From Mitsuaria sp. GD03876 (GTDB lineage Bacteria > Pseudomonadota > Gammaproteobacteria > Burkholderiales > Burkholderiaceae_C), in contig NZ_JAOCCU010000006.1 in assembly GCF_029840635.1 (NCBI RefSeq), positions 95,676 through 159,675 of the forward strand: a DNA stretch of 64,000 nucleotides, given 5' to 3'. The notes beneath the pieces were generated by a model, which saw nothing but the letters and a program-made list of their open reading frames with translations, was not told the origin of the DNA and ran no database searches. Shown here one piece after another: positions 1 to 7,629 of this stretch. Made by a program: the position numbers and the translations under genes. How positions within the stretch are numbered: position 1 is the first letter of the stretch; every line of letters starts with the position of its first letter.

Positions 1-515
1 TCATGTGCGCGGCGCCGGAGTACCTGGCTCGGCGCGGCAAGCCGCAGCACCCGTCGGAGCTCAAGCAGCACGACCTGATGCTGCCGCCGATCCACGAGCT
101 CGCGCGCGGCGTGACCTTCGAGCGCTGCGGCGTCGACGGGCTCACCACGGAGAGCTTCTTCGCGATCCCGTCGCGGCCGGTGATGACGACCTCGTCGGTG
201 GACACCAAGTACGCCTGCGCGCTGCACGGGCTGGGCGTGGCGGGGCTGCCGTCCTTCGTCGTCGGCGACGCGCTGATGGAGGGGGCGCTCGAGCGCGTGC
301 TGTCGCAGTGGCGCATCTACAGCTACCAGCTGTGGGCCGCGATGCCGACCCGCAAGTTCGTGCCGGCGCGCACCCGCGCGTTCATGGACTTCCTGATCGA
401 GGTCTTCGGCGGGAAGGACGAGGACCCGTGGCTCGCCGCCGCCGGCTGCCCGTCGTACCGCGCCGCCCAGGAACTCCTGGCCGCGCAGGCCGCGAAAGCC
501 GCCGCCGCCGACTAG
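1..515 (+). CDS. LysR-family transcriptional regulator, C-terminal part (5' end outside window)
   Basis: The open frame enters from the left edge and ends with TAG at 513-515, giving about 170 residues. The visible part looks like the effector-binding domain of a LysR-type regulator: an early CAAPEYL segment, a central TSSVDTKYACALHGLGVAGLP stretch typical of the second subdomain, and an LWAAMPTRKFVPARTRAFMD segment near the end, followed by an Ala-rich tail. The DNA-binding helix-turn-helix lies outside the window, so no target can be named. It converges on the amgK gene with about 115 bp between them. The family assignment is good; the ligand is unknown. Confidence 0.8.
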   Translation, partial: MCAAPEYLARRGKPQHPSELKQHDLMLPPIHELARGVTFERCGVDGLTTESFFAIPSRPVMTTSSVDTKYACALHGLGVAGLPSFVVGDALMEGALERVLSQWRIYSYQLWAAMPTRKFVPARTRAFMDFLIEVFGGKDEDPWLAAAGCPSYRAAQELLAAQAAKAAAAD

Positions 516-630
516 GAAGCACCTTCACCCGCGGATAAGCAAGCAGACGGTGCGCTGGCCAGGCGCCGCGCGGAGCCGGACGTCCTGTGCGGCGAGCGCG
601 GCAACGACGCCAGCGTGACGTCCGCGCCGC

Positions 631-1761
631 TTAGCGGAGGGTGAAGCCGGTTTGGGTGAACTGCGGCTGTAGATCCTCGACGAGGCGAAGGAGCGGCGCG
701 AGCTCCACGTACCGCGTCGCCGTCTTCACCACGTAGGCGTAGAAGCGCGGCAGGTCCTCGACGTAGTGGGGCTTGCCGTCGCGGTGCTTGAGTCGGCAGA
801 AGATGCCCATGATCTTGAGCTGGCGCTGCAGCACCGTCCATTCCAACCGGCGCCAGAACAGGCCGAAGTCCAGCGCCATCTCATGCGGGTCCTCGCCGGT
901 GGGATCGGCCGGGTCCGCGCCGAACAGCCCGGCCTGGCGCGCGCCTTCCCAGTAGCGCACCGCCCAGTCGAGCTCCTCGGCCTCTTCCCAGGAGATGAAG
1001 GCGTCGCGCAGCAGCGAGGCGATGTCGTAGGTGATCGGGCCCAGCACCGCGTCTTGGAAATCGAGGATGCCGGGGTTGGCGTCGCACACCATCAGGTTGC
1101 GCGGCATGTAGTCGCGGTGCATCGGCACCCGCGGCTGGGCGGCCACGTTGGTCGACAGCAGCGCCACCGTGCGGTCCCAGTAGCCCTGCTGCTTCTCGTT
1201 CCACTGCTTGCCGTGGTGGGCCTGGACGCACCAGTCGACGAAGATCTGCAGCTCCCGGCGCACGAAGGCGTCGTCGAAGGCCGGCAGCGCGCCGTCGGCG
1301 CGCGCGGCCTCGCAACCCTGCCAGCGCAGCAGCGCCGCGGTGGCGTCGCGCATCAGCGTCTGGGGTGTCCGCGTGTCGCCGTCACGCTGCGCGCGCAGGA
1401 GGGCCTCGAGGTAGGAACGGGTGCCCAGGTCTTCCATCAGCGCGAAGCCCAGCGCCGCGTCATGGGCCAGGATCGCCGGCACGTGCAATCCGCAACCGGC
1501 CATCAGCGCGCCGACCTCGACGAAGGGCCGCACCTGGTTGGGTGCCGCCGGGTCGTCCATCACGATCAGCGTGCGGCCGTCCGCCGCCGCCACGCGCAGG
1601 TAGCGGCGGAACCCCGCGTCGCTGCTGGCGACGGCCAGGGTCTCGGGCCGCAGGCCGTGCGCGGCCGCGAGCGGCGCCAGCCAGTGGTCGAAGCGGGCGG
1701 CGCGGTCGGCGTCGGACCAGGGCACGGGCGCGGCGTTCGGAGCGGAAGCGGTCATCGGCAA
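631..1761 (-). CDS. amgK: Aminoglycoside phosphotransferase-fold kinase, probable N-acetylmuramate/N-acetylglucosamine kinase AmgK
   Basis: This 376-residue cytoplasmic kinase carries the APH-fold catalytic loop HRDYMPRNLMV followed by GILDFQDAVLGPITYDIASL, the wording characteristic of AmgK. AmgK phosphorylates the anomeric hydroxyl of MurNAc/GlcNAc in the peptidoglycan-recycling bypass, upstream of the MurU nucleotidyltransferase. Its divergent position 196 bp from lptD matches the known amgK|lptD arrangement in Pseudomonas and Burkholderiales. The usual partner murU is not found downstream, where a LysR gene runs in the opposite direction. The start is the ATG at 1761; a second Met two codons in is equally possible. 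Confidence 0.85.
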   Translation of the reverse strand: MPMTASAPNAAPVPWSDADRAARFDHWLAPLAAAHGLRPETLAVASSDAGFRRYLRVAAADGRTLIVMDDPAAPNQVRPFVEVGALMAGCGLHVPAILAHDAALGFALMEDLGTRSYLEALLRAQRDGDTRTPQTLMRDATAALLRWQGCEAARADGALPAFDDAFVRRELQIFVDWCVQAHHGKQWNEKQQGYWDRTVALLSTNVAAQPRVPMHRDYMPRNLMVCDANPGILDFQDAVLGPITYDIASLLRDAFISWEEAEELDWAVRYWEGARQAGLFGADPADPTGEDPHEMALDFGLFWRRLEWTVLQRQLKIMGIFCRLKHRDGKPHYVEDLPRFYAYVVKTATRYVELAPLLRLVEDLQPQFTQTGFTLR

Positions 1762-1957
1762 GGGCGCGCGGGGTCGCGGGCGGGGCGGGTGCGAGGAAGC
1801 AGAAGGGCCGCTGCGCGAGCGGCCCCGGGGTCGGTGACAAGGCGTGGCGGCGGTCCTGCCGGCCGGCGAGCCTCGTGGATAATGATTCTACAAACCCCGG
1901 GCAGCGCGGCGCGATCGACGCGCGGCCGCCTGACCTCTGCAAGACGCTGCCCGCCTG

Positions 1958-4330
1958 ATGCGCCCTCCGGTTTCCCGTCCCCGCCCGATCTCCCTGGCCG
2001 CCGCGCTGGCGGTCGCGCTGCCCGCGTTGACGGCGCAGGCCCAGGAGTCCGCCGGCCAGCCGCTCGTGCTCAAGGCCGTCAAGCAACTGCACCAGACCAA
2101 GCGCAAGGACGTGCGCCCGGCGATGGCGCTGAGCGCCGACCGCATCACCAGCGAGATGGACCAGACGTCCACCGCCGAGGGCGACGTCCAGCTGCGCTAC
2201 GGCGGCATGCTGCTGAAGTCCAAGACGCTGCGCTACGACTTCCCGCAGGACCTGGCCGTCGCCGAGGGCGAGGTCGAGCTGAGCCAGAACGGCGCCGTGC
2301 TGCGCGGCCCGAAGCTGGAACTGTTCGTCGACCGCTTCGAGGGCCAGCTCGACAGCCCGACCTATTTCTTCGCCGCGACCGGCGGCAGCGGCAGCGCCAA
2401 GGCGCTGCATTTCCTCGGCGACCAGCGCATGCGCGCCGACGAGGCGACCTACTCGACCTGCCCGGTCTCGGAGAACGGCGAGCGCAAGCGCGACTGGGAG
2501 CTGGTCACCAGCAGCCTGAAGCTGGACTTCGACGCCGGCGAGGGCGTGGCCTCCAACGCGGTGGTGCGTTTCCTGGGCGTGCCCATCCTGGCGGCCCCGT
2601 CGCTGAGCTTCCCGCTCGGCGACCAGCCCAAGTCCGGCCTGCTGCCGCCCAACGTCAACATCGACAACCGCAGCGGCTTCGAATACGGCCAGCCCTTCTA
2701 CTGGAGCATCGCGCCCAACCGCGACGCGACGATCACGCCGTTCGTGATGACGCGCCGCGGCCCCGGCGTGGACAGCCAGTTCCGCTACCTCGAGCCCGGC
2801 CATCGCGGCCAGGTCGACTACGCGCTGCTGCCGCACGACCGCGTGACCGGGCGTTCGCGTTGGGACCTGCGGCTCAACGGCGCCGGCGACATCACGCCCA
2901 ACTGGACCTACAACGTCCACACCGAGCGCGTCTCCGACGACGACTACTGGAAGGACCTGCGCAGCCGCATGCTGTCGCAGACGCCGCGCCTGCTGTCGAC
3001 CGACGTGCGCACGCAGCGCGACTTCAGCTTCAACTGGGGCGAGATGCAGACCTACGCCCGGGTGCAGAAGTGGCAGCCGCTGCAGGTCGCGCAGGTCGAG
3101 GACAAGTTCGCGTCCCCCTACCAGCGCTCGCCGCAGATCGGCCTGCGGCTGCAGACCGGCGCCGACGAATCGGTGCTGGCGGGTTACCTGCCCACCGGCC
3201 GGCGCGCCCGGCTCGAGGGCGGCCTGGAGGTCGAGTACAACCGCTTCGACCTGCCCGGCGGCGCGCTCGGCACGCAGACGCAGACCGGCGAACGGATGCA
3301 CCTGCTGGGCCACGTGAGCCTGCCCTTCAGCGGCGCGGCCTGGTGGGTGATCCCCAAGCTGTCGGTGAACGCGGCCAGCTACAACGTCGACCAGCCGCTG
3401 GACGCGACCGGCCGGCGCTCGATCGGCCGCACGATCCCGACCTTCAGCATCGACCACGGCTGGATCCTGGAGCGCAACACCTCGCTGTTCGGCCAGAACA
3501 TGCGCCAGACGCTGGAACCGCGGCTGCTGTACGTGAACACGCCGTTCCGCGACCAGAGCGCGCTGCCCAACTTCGACGCGGCGCCGCGCGACTACAACTT
3601 CGATTCCGTCTTCGCCGAGAACCAGTTCTCCGGCGTCGACCGCGTCAACGACGCCGACATGCTGGCCTTCGGCGCGACCACGCGCTGGATCGAGGACGAG
3701 CGCGGCGAGGAACAGCTGCGCCTGGGCATGGTCCAGCGCTACCTGTTCCGCAACCAGCGCATCACCCCGGACGGCACGCCGCAGACGCACCGGCTCTCGG
3801 ACGTGGTGCTGCTGGCCTCGGCGCACCTGAACCAGGCCTGGTGGACCGACAGCACCATGCAGCTGAATTCCTCCGACGGCAAGGTCGAGCGGACGGTGCT
3901 GCGGCTGCGCTACTCGCCGGGGCCGTTCCGGACCGTCAGCGCGTCCTATCGCCTGGCCCGCGGCCAGAGCGAGCAGGTCGAGCTGGCCTGGCAGTGGCCG
4001 CTGTTCGGGCCGGACCGCAAGGCGGTGGCCGGCGGGCCGGGCTGCGCCGGCGCCTGGTACGGCGCGGGCCGCCTGCAGTATTCGATGCGGGACAAGCGCT
4101 TCACCGATTCGGTGATCGGCGCCGAGTACGACTCCGGCTGCTGGATCCTGCGCATCGGCGCGGAACGCCAGGCCACCGGCCGCGCGGAAACCAACACCCG
4201 GCTGATCCTGCAGCTGGAGCTGGTCGGCCTGTCGCCGCTCGGTTCGAATGCGCTGAAGGTGTTGAGAGACAATATTCCGGGTTACCGATCGCTCAGCTCC
4301 GAGCGTTCGGCATTTGGCACTTATGACTGA
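1958..4330 (+). CDS. lptD: LPS-assembly outer-membrane protein LptD
   Basis: LptD is the outer-membrane beta-barrel that inserts lipopolysaccharide into the outer leaflet together with LptE, which is encoded at 32661-33170. The 790-residue product has an N-terminal signal peptide (cleavage predicted after Ala28 in LTAQAQ), an OstA/LptA-like jellyroll over roughly residues 50-200 (SADRITSEMDQ, GDVQLRYGG) and a long C-terminal barrel. A Cys in the N-terminal domain (about residue 167) and two late Cys (about 697 and 727) could form the inter-domain disulfides known from E. coli LptD. The stop overlaps the start region of surA, indicating translational coupling. Confidence 0.95.
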   Translation: MRPPVSRPRPISLAAALAVALPALTAQAQESAGQPLVLKAVKQLHQTKRKDVRPAMALSADRITSEMDQTSTAEGDVQLRYGGMLLKSKTLRYDFPQDLAVAEGEVELSQNGAVLRGPKLELFVDRFEGQLDSPTYFFAATGGSGSAKALHFLGDQRMRADEATYSTCPVSENGERKRDWELVTSSLKLDFDAGEGVASNAVVRFLGVPILAAPSLSFPLGDQPKSGLLPPNVNIDNRSGFEYGQPFYWSIAPNRDATITPFVMTRRGPGVDSQFRYLEPGHRGQVDYALLPHDRVTGRSRWDLRLNGAGDITPNWTYNVHTERVSDDDYWKDLRSRMLSQTPRLLSTDVRTQRDFSFNWGEMQTYARVQKWQPLQVAQVEDKFASPYQRSPQIGLRLQTGADESVLAGYLPTGRRARLEGGLEVEYNRFDLPGGALGTQTQTGERMHLLGHVSLPFSGAAWWVIPKLSVNAASYNVDQPLDATGRRSIGRTIPTFSIDHGWILERNTSLFGQNMRQTLEPRLLYVNTPFRDQSALPNFDAAPRDYNFDSVFAENQFSGVDRVNDADMLAFGATTRWIEDERGEEQLRLGMVQRYLFRNQRITPDGTPQTHRLSDVVLLASAHLNQAWWTDSTMQLNSSDGKVERTVLRLRYSPGPFRTVSASYRLARGQSEQVELAWQWPLFGPDRKAVAGGPGCAGAWYGAGRLQYSMRDKRFTDSVIGAEYDSGCWILRIGAERQATGRAETNTRLILQLELVGLSPLGSNALKVLRDNIPGYRSLSSERSAFGTYD

Positions 4331-4340
4331 ACTGCGTTCG

Positions 4341-5729
4341 ATGCGACATCTCAAGCCTGTGGCGGCCACGCTCCTGTCCCTGACCGCCGCCCTGGCCGGC
4401 ACGGCATCCTTGGCGCAGACCCCGCCCGCTGCGGCCGCGACGGCCGCGGCCGCCGCGTCGGCCCCCGCGCCCGCGCGGCCGGTCGTCGAGCAGCGTCAGC
4501 TCAAGCCCGGCGACTACATCGCCGCGATCGTCAACACGGACATCGTCGCGGCCTCCGAAGTGGTCCAGCGCACCGAGCGCATGCGCGACGAGGCCCGCCA
4601 GCGCGGCCAGACCGTCACCAACGAGCAACTGCACAAGCAGGCGCTGGACGGCCTGATCGACGAGCGCGTCGTCGTCACCTACGCCCGCGAGAACGGCCCC
4701 CGCGTCGACGAGCCGGAACTGGACCGCGTGGTCGCCAACGTCGCCACGCAGAACAAGCTGACGATGCCGGAGCTGCGCCAGCGCCTGTCCGCCGAGGGCA
4801 TCGACTTCAAGCGCTTCCGCGAGAACCTGCGCGACCAGATGCTGAGCGAGCGCGTGCGCGAGCGCGAGGTGCAGGGCCGCATCCGCATCACCGACGGCGA
4901 CATCGACAAGTACCTCGACGAGCGCCAGGCCTCGCTGCAAGGCCGCGCCCAGCTGAACATCGCGCAGATCCTGGTGCCGGTGCCCGAGGGCTCCGGCCCG
5001 GTCGTCCTGGCCGAGCGCAAGGCGCGCGCCGAGGCGGCGCTGGCCCGCATCCAGGGCGGCGAGGACTTCGCCAAGGTCGCCCGCGAGGTGTCGGAAGACG
5101 CGAACAAGACCCGCGGCGGCGAGATCGGCCTGCGCGGCGCGGACAAGCTGCCCGACGTGTTCGTCGACGCGGTGAAGGACCTCAAGGATGGCCAGACCCG
5201 TCCGGAGCTGCTGCGCTCCGAGGCCGGTTTCCATGTGCTCAAGCTGATCGAGCGCCAGACCGGCAAGACGTCGATCAACGTGGTCGTGCAGACCCACGCC
5301 CGCCACATCCTGCTGCGCCCGTCCGAGCAACTGAGCCCCGAGCAGGCGACCCGCCGGCTGCTGGAGTTCAAGCGCGCGATCGAATCCAAGCGCGCGACCT
5401 TCGAGATGCTGGCCCGCGCCAACTCCGAGGACGGCAGCGCCGCCGAGGGCGGTGACCTGGGCTGGGTGTCGCCGGGCGGCTTCGTGCCGGAGTTCGAGCA
5501 GGCCATGGACGCGCTGCCGCTGATGGGCGTGTCGGATCCGGTGCCGTCGCGTTTCGGCATCCACCTGATCCAGGTGCTGGAGCGCCGCGACGTGGTGCTC
5601 GACACCAAGCAACTGCGCGAGCAGGCCCGCAACGCGCTGCGCGAGCGCAAGTACGAAGACGCCTACAACGACTGGATGAAGGAAATGCGCGCGCGCGCCT
5701 TCATCGAGACCCGCGAGTGGCTGGACTGA
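4341..5729 (+). CDS. surA: Periplasmic chaperone / peptidyl-prolyl isomerase SurA
   Basis: SurA escorts unfolded outer-membrane proteins, including LptD, across the periplasm. The product has a signal peptide (MRHLKPVAATLLSLTAALAG, then ASLAQ), an Ala-rich linker, a SurA N-terminal helical domain (LIDERVVVTYA, RQRLSAEGIDFKRF) and two parvulin domains. These begin near residue 205 (AQLNIAQILVPVPEG) and residue 317 (THARHILLRPSEQLSPEQA, with EGGDLGWVSPGGFVPEFEQA). In-frame ATGs at 4314, 4323 and 4341 are possible; 4341 gives the most typical signal peptide, while the upstream ones overlap lptD. In E. coli pdxA follows surA; here rsmA follows directly. Confidence 0.95.
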   Translation: MRHLKPVAATLLSLTAALAGTASLAQTPPAAAATAAAAASAPAPARPVVEQRQLKPGDYIAAIVNTDIVAASEVVQRTERMRDEARQRGQTVTNEQLHKQALDGLIDERVVVTYARENGPRVDEPELDRVVANVATQNKLTMPELRQRLSAEGIDFKRFRENLRDQMLSERVREREVQGRIRITDGDIDKYLDERQASLQGRAQLNIAQILVPVPEGSGPVVLAERKARAEAALARIQGGEDFAKVAREVSEDANKTRGGEIGLRGADKLPDVFVDAVKDLKDGQTRPELLRSEAGFHVLKLIERQTGKTSINVVVQTHARHILLRPSEQLSPEQATRRLLEFKRAIESKRATFEMLARANSEDGSAAEGGDLGWVSPGGFVPEFEQAMDALPLMGVSDPVPSRFGIHLIQVLERRDVVLDTKQLREQARNALRERKYEDAYNDWMKEMRARAFIETREWLD

Positions 5730-5747
5730 GCGGCCGGGACTGAGTTC

Positions 5748-6521
5748 ATGGGACATGTCGCGCGCAAGCGCTTCGGCCAGCACTTCCTGACCGACAAGGC
5801 GGTCATCGACGGCATCGTCGACGCCATCGGCCCGGGCGAGGACCAGGCGATGGTGGAGATCGGCCCCGGCCTGGGCGCGATGACGCTGCCGCTGCTGCAG
5901 CGCCTGCCGGCGTCCAGCCAGCCGCTGACGGTGATCGAGCTGGACCGCGACCTGGCCGCCCGCATGCGCAAGCGCGGCGACGTCACGGTCGTCGAATCCG
6001 ACGTGCTGAAGGTCGACTTCGCGGCGCTGGCCGCCGAACGCGGCCGCAAGCTGAAGGTCGTCGGCAACCTGCCGTACAACATCTCGTCGCCGATCCTGTT
6101 CCACCTGCTGGGCGCGGTCGACCACGTCGTCGACCAGACCTTCATGCTGCAGAAGGAGGTCGTCGACCGCATGGCCGCCAGCCCCGGCGGCAAGGACTAC
6201 GGCCGGCTCAGCGTCATGCTGCAGTGGCGCTACGAGGTCGAGGCGCTGTTCGACGTGCCGCCGGAAGCTTTCGATCCGCCGCCGCGGGTCGTGTCGGCGA
6301 TCGTGCGGATGGTGCCGCGCTCGGCGCCGGCGGTGCTGGACGAGGCGCTGCTGAGCGAGCTGGTCCAGTCGGCGTTCTCGCAGCGGCGCAAGCTGCTGCG
6401 CCACTCGCTGGGCAAGTGGCTCGAGGCGCGCGGCTTCCAGGGCGAATTCAACCTGCAGCGCCGCGCCGAGGAAGTGCCGGTCGACGAGTTCGTCGCGCTG
6501 GCGCAGGCGGTCGCGGGCTGA
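5748..6521 (+). CDS. rsmA: 16S rRNA (adenine1518/1519-N6) dimethyltransferase RsmA (KsgA)
   Basis: RsmA dimethylates two adjacent adenines in the 3' hairpin of 16S rRNA during small-subunit maturation. The 257-residue length is normal. The N-terminal KRFGQHFL segment, the SAM-binding [16 protein letters not shown] loop and the catalytic [15 protein letters not shown] motif at about residue 105 are all present, as is the C-terminal [10 protein letters not shown] element. It lies 18 bp after surA, closing the lptD-surA-rsmA operon. Confidence 0.96.
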   Translation: MGHVARKRFGQHFLTDKAVIDGIVDAIGPGEDQAMVEIGPGLGAMTLPLLQRLPASSQPLTVIELDRDLAARMRKRGDVTVVESDVLKVDFAALAAERGRKLKVVGNLPYNISSPILFHLLGAVDHVVDQTFMLQKEVVDRMAASPGGKDYGRLSVMLQWRYEVEALFDVPPEAFDPPPRVVSAIVRMVPRSAPAVLDEALLSELVQSAFSQRRKLLRHSLGKWLEARGFQGEFNLQRRAEEVPVDEFVALAQAVAG

Positions 6522-6525
6522 CGGC

Positions 6526-6555
6526 AAAAAGGCCTTCCGTCGCCGGAAGGCCTTT
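6526..6555. terminator. Bidirectional Rho-independent terminator
   Basis: A perfect 11-bp inverted repeat (AAAGGCCTTCC at 6528-6538, GGAAGGCCTTT at 6545-6555) with a 6-nt loop follows the rsmA stop. The T5 tract is on the minus-strand side (AAAAA at 6526-6530 on the plus strand), so it is the better terminator for leftward transcription, but it can also end the rsmA operon. Confidence 0.8.
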
Positions 6556-6616
6556 GGGCTTGCGTCCGGCCGGAGCCGGGGAACGCGATGAACCCGCCGG
6601 GCGGCGGGTCAGTCGA

Positions 6617-6739
6617 TCATGCGGCGCTGAGCCACATCGACGTGTCGAACGCGCTGCACATCATCGGCATGTTCATGCCGAAGTTGGGGTTCGGATTGGT
6701 CTTGGTGCTCTTGAGCACCGGCTTCGCTTCGGGGGCCAC
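6617..6739 (-). CDS. Candidate 40-residue ORF downstream of barstar, function unknown
   Basis: A minus-strand frame from a GTG at 6737-6739 to TGA at 6617 encodes about 40 residues. It contains KPVLKSTKTNPNPNFGMNMP and ends SMWLSAA. Nearly every codon ends in G or C, as in the real genes here, and a T-tract terminator (6526-6555) lies just downstream on the same strand. A GGGAG stretch about 10 nt upstream could be a ribosome-binding site, but it sits in the barstar terminator hairpin. The frame stays open into barstar, so it may instead be the tail of a decayed gene. No family is recognised. Confidence 0.35.
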   Translation of the reverse strand: MAPEAKPVLKSTKTNPNPNFGMNMPMMCSAFDTSMWLSAA

Positions 6740-6742
6740 CTC

Positions 6743-6785
6743 AGTCGCCCGCTCCCATGACCCTGATTCTTGGGAGCGGGCTACT
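6743..6785 (-). terminator. Hairpin overlapping the barstar stop codon
   Basis: AGTCGCCCGCTCCCA (6743-6757) pairs with TGGGAGCGGGCTACT (6771-6785) with one mismatch and a 13-nt loop. The far arm contains the barstar stop codon. There is no T tract, so it may be an attenuating or mRNA-stabilising hairpin rather than a full terminator. Confidence 0.5.
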
Positions 6786-7176
6786 GAAAAGAATAGAAAC
6801 ACCGGAATGAGACCTTCCGCTCGGCCCAGAAGTCGGCCGCCTCGCGGAACACGTCGAGCAACTGCTCGCGGGCCTCGCGGTCGAACTTCGCATGGTCGGG
6901 CAACTGGTCCAGCACGACGACGAAACCTGGTTGCGCGCCCGACTTGTGGACCAGGTTGGTCATGCAGTCGTACAGCGCGTCCATGTTCTTGCCGAAGTGC
7001 GCCGGGAACAGGAAGCTGCTGGCGATCAATTCCAGCACGTCCTGTCTGGTGTCCGCGGACACCAGGTTGGCGTACAGGAAATGTTGGCCGGCGTCCTGCG
7101 CGGCCTGCATCAAGTCCTCGACCCGGTAGGCTCTGATCGCCTGCACGATGTTGGGACGGACTGTCTGCAAAAGCAT
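6781..7176 (-). CDS. Barstar-family ribonuclease inhibitor
   Basis: The 131-residue protein ends in a barstar domain: FPAHFGKNMDALYDCMTNL, PGFVVVLDQLP, then DREAREQLLDVFREAADFWAE and a C-terminal FRCFYSF. Barstar proteins bind and block barnase/RNase N1-type ribonucleases in the cytoplasm. The start at 7176 is chosen because AGGAGG sits 7-8 nt upstream; the frame is open further upstream but that extension does not look coding. No guanyl-specific ribonuclease gene flanks it, so this is an orphan inhibitor here. It could protect against an RNase encoded elsewhere or received from competitors. Confidence 0.85.
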   Translation of the reverse strand: MLLQTVRPNIVQAIRAYRVEDLMQAAQDAGQHFLYANLVSADTRQDVLELIASSFLFPAHFGKNMDALYDCMTNLVHKSGAQPGFVVVLDQLPDHAKFDREAREQLLDVFREAADFWAERKVSFRCFYSFQ

Positions 7177-7356
7177 TGTCGCGTTCCTCCTAGATGGGGT
7201 ATCCGAGTTCATTCTGGGTAGGGCCGTGGCACCGGACAGTGCCCGCCACGGGGCCTGCGATCGTCGGTGGGGGAGGGCTCGCCAGCGAGGGTTAACCCTG
7301 AACTCTGAAACCAAGATGGTACAGAAATGGCCCCGAATGCTCAAGCCGGTGTCTGC

Positions 7357-7383
7357 CACAATGCCTTAAAAAGCGGCATTGTG
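7357..7383. repeat. Perfect 9-bp inverted repeat upstream of barstar
   Basis: CACAATGCC (7357-7365) and GGCATTGTG (7375-7383) are separated by 9 nt (TTAAAAAGC). The site lies about 180 bp upstream of the barstar start. The spacing fits either a dimeric repressor operator or a small hairpin; no T tract follows. Confidence 0.5.
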
Positions 7384-7572
7384 AGCATGTGCACACATTC
7401 GTAGTAGCCCTAGCAAATACGAGTAGTCATCTCGCAGAAATTGGCTGGTGAGCCACTACAAACTTTTTCTATAGGCTGGGTCCGGGGTCGGGATTAGACG
7501 GCGTCCGATGACCCCGAAACGGGGGGCGCGGGCCCCTTGGGACCGTCCGCGCCGGGCGGATCCGGACGAAGG

Positions 7573-7595
7573 AAAGGGGGCCGACGGCCCCCTTT
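7573..7595 (-). terminator. Terminator hairpin of maeB
   Basis: AAAGGGGGCC (7573-7582) and GGCCCCCTTT (7586-7595) form a perfect 10-bp stem with a 3-nt loop, 35 bp downstream of the maeB stop on the minus strand. Confidence 0.8.
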
Positions 7596-7629
7596 CGACG
7601 CACTGCGCGGCGACTCGCGCGGGGCGATG

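Larger units (their letters stand above)
7177..7629. other. Intergenic region between barstar and maeB
   Basis: This 453-bp region has no supported gene. It holds the barstar upstream region, a 9-bp dyad at 7357-7383 in a locally AT-richer stretch, and the maeB terminator at 7573-7595. Confidence 0.6.

Noticed and set aside
766..4326. Very long open frame on the plus strand across amgK and lptD
   Set aside because: It is the frame-shifted shadow of real genes in 70 % GC DNA; it is rich in Arg/Ala/Gly/Pro runs with no family motif, while amgK and lptD are fully recognisable.
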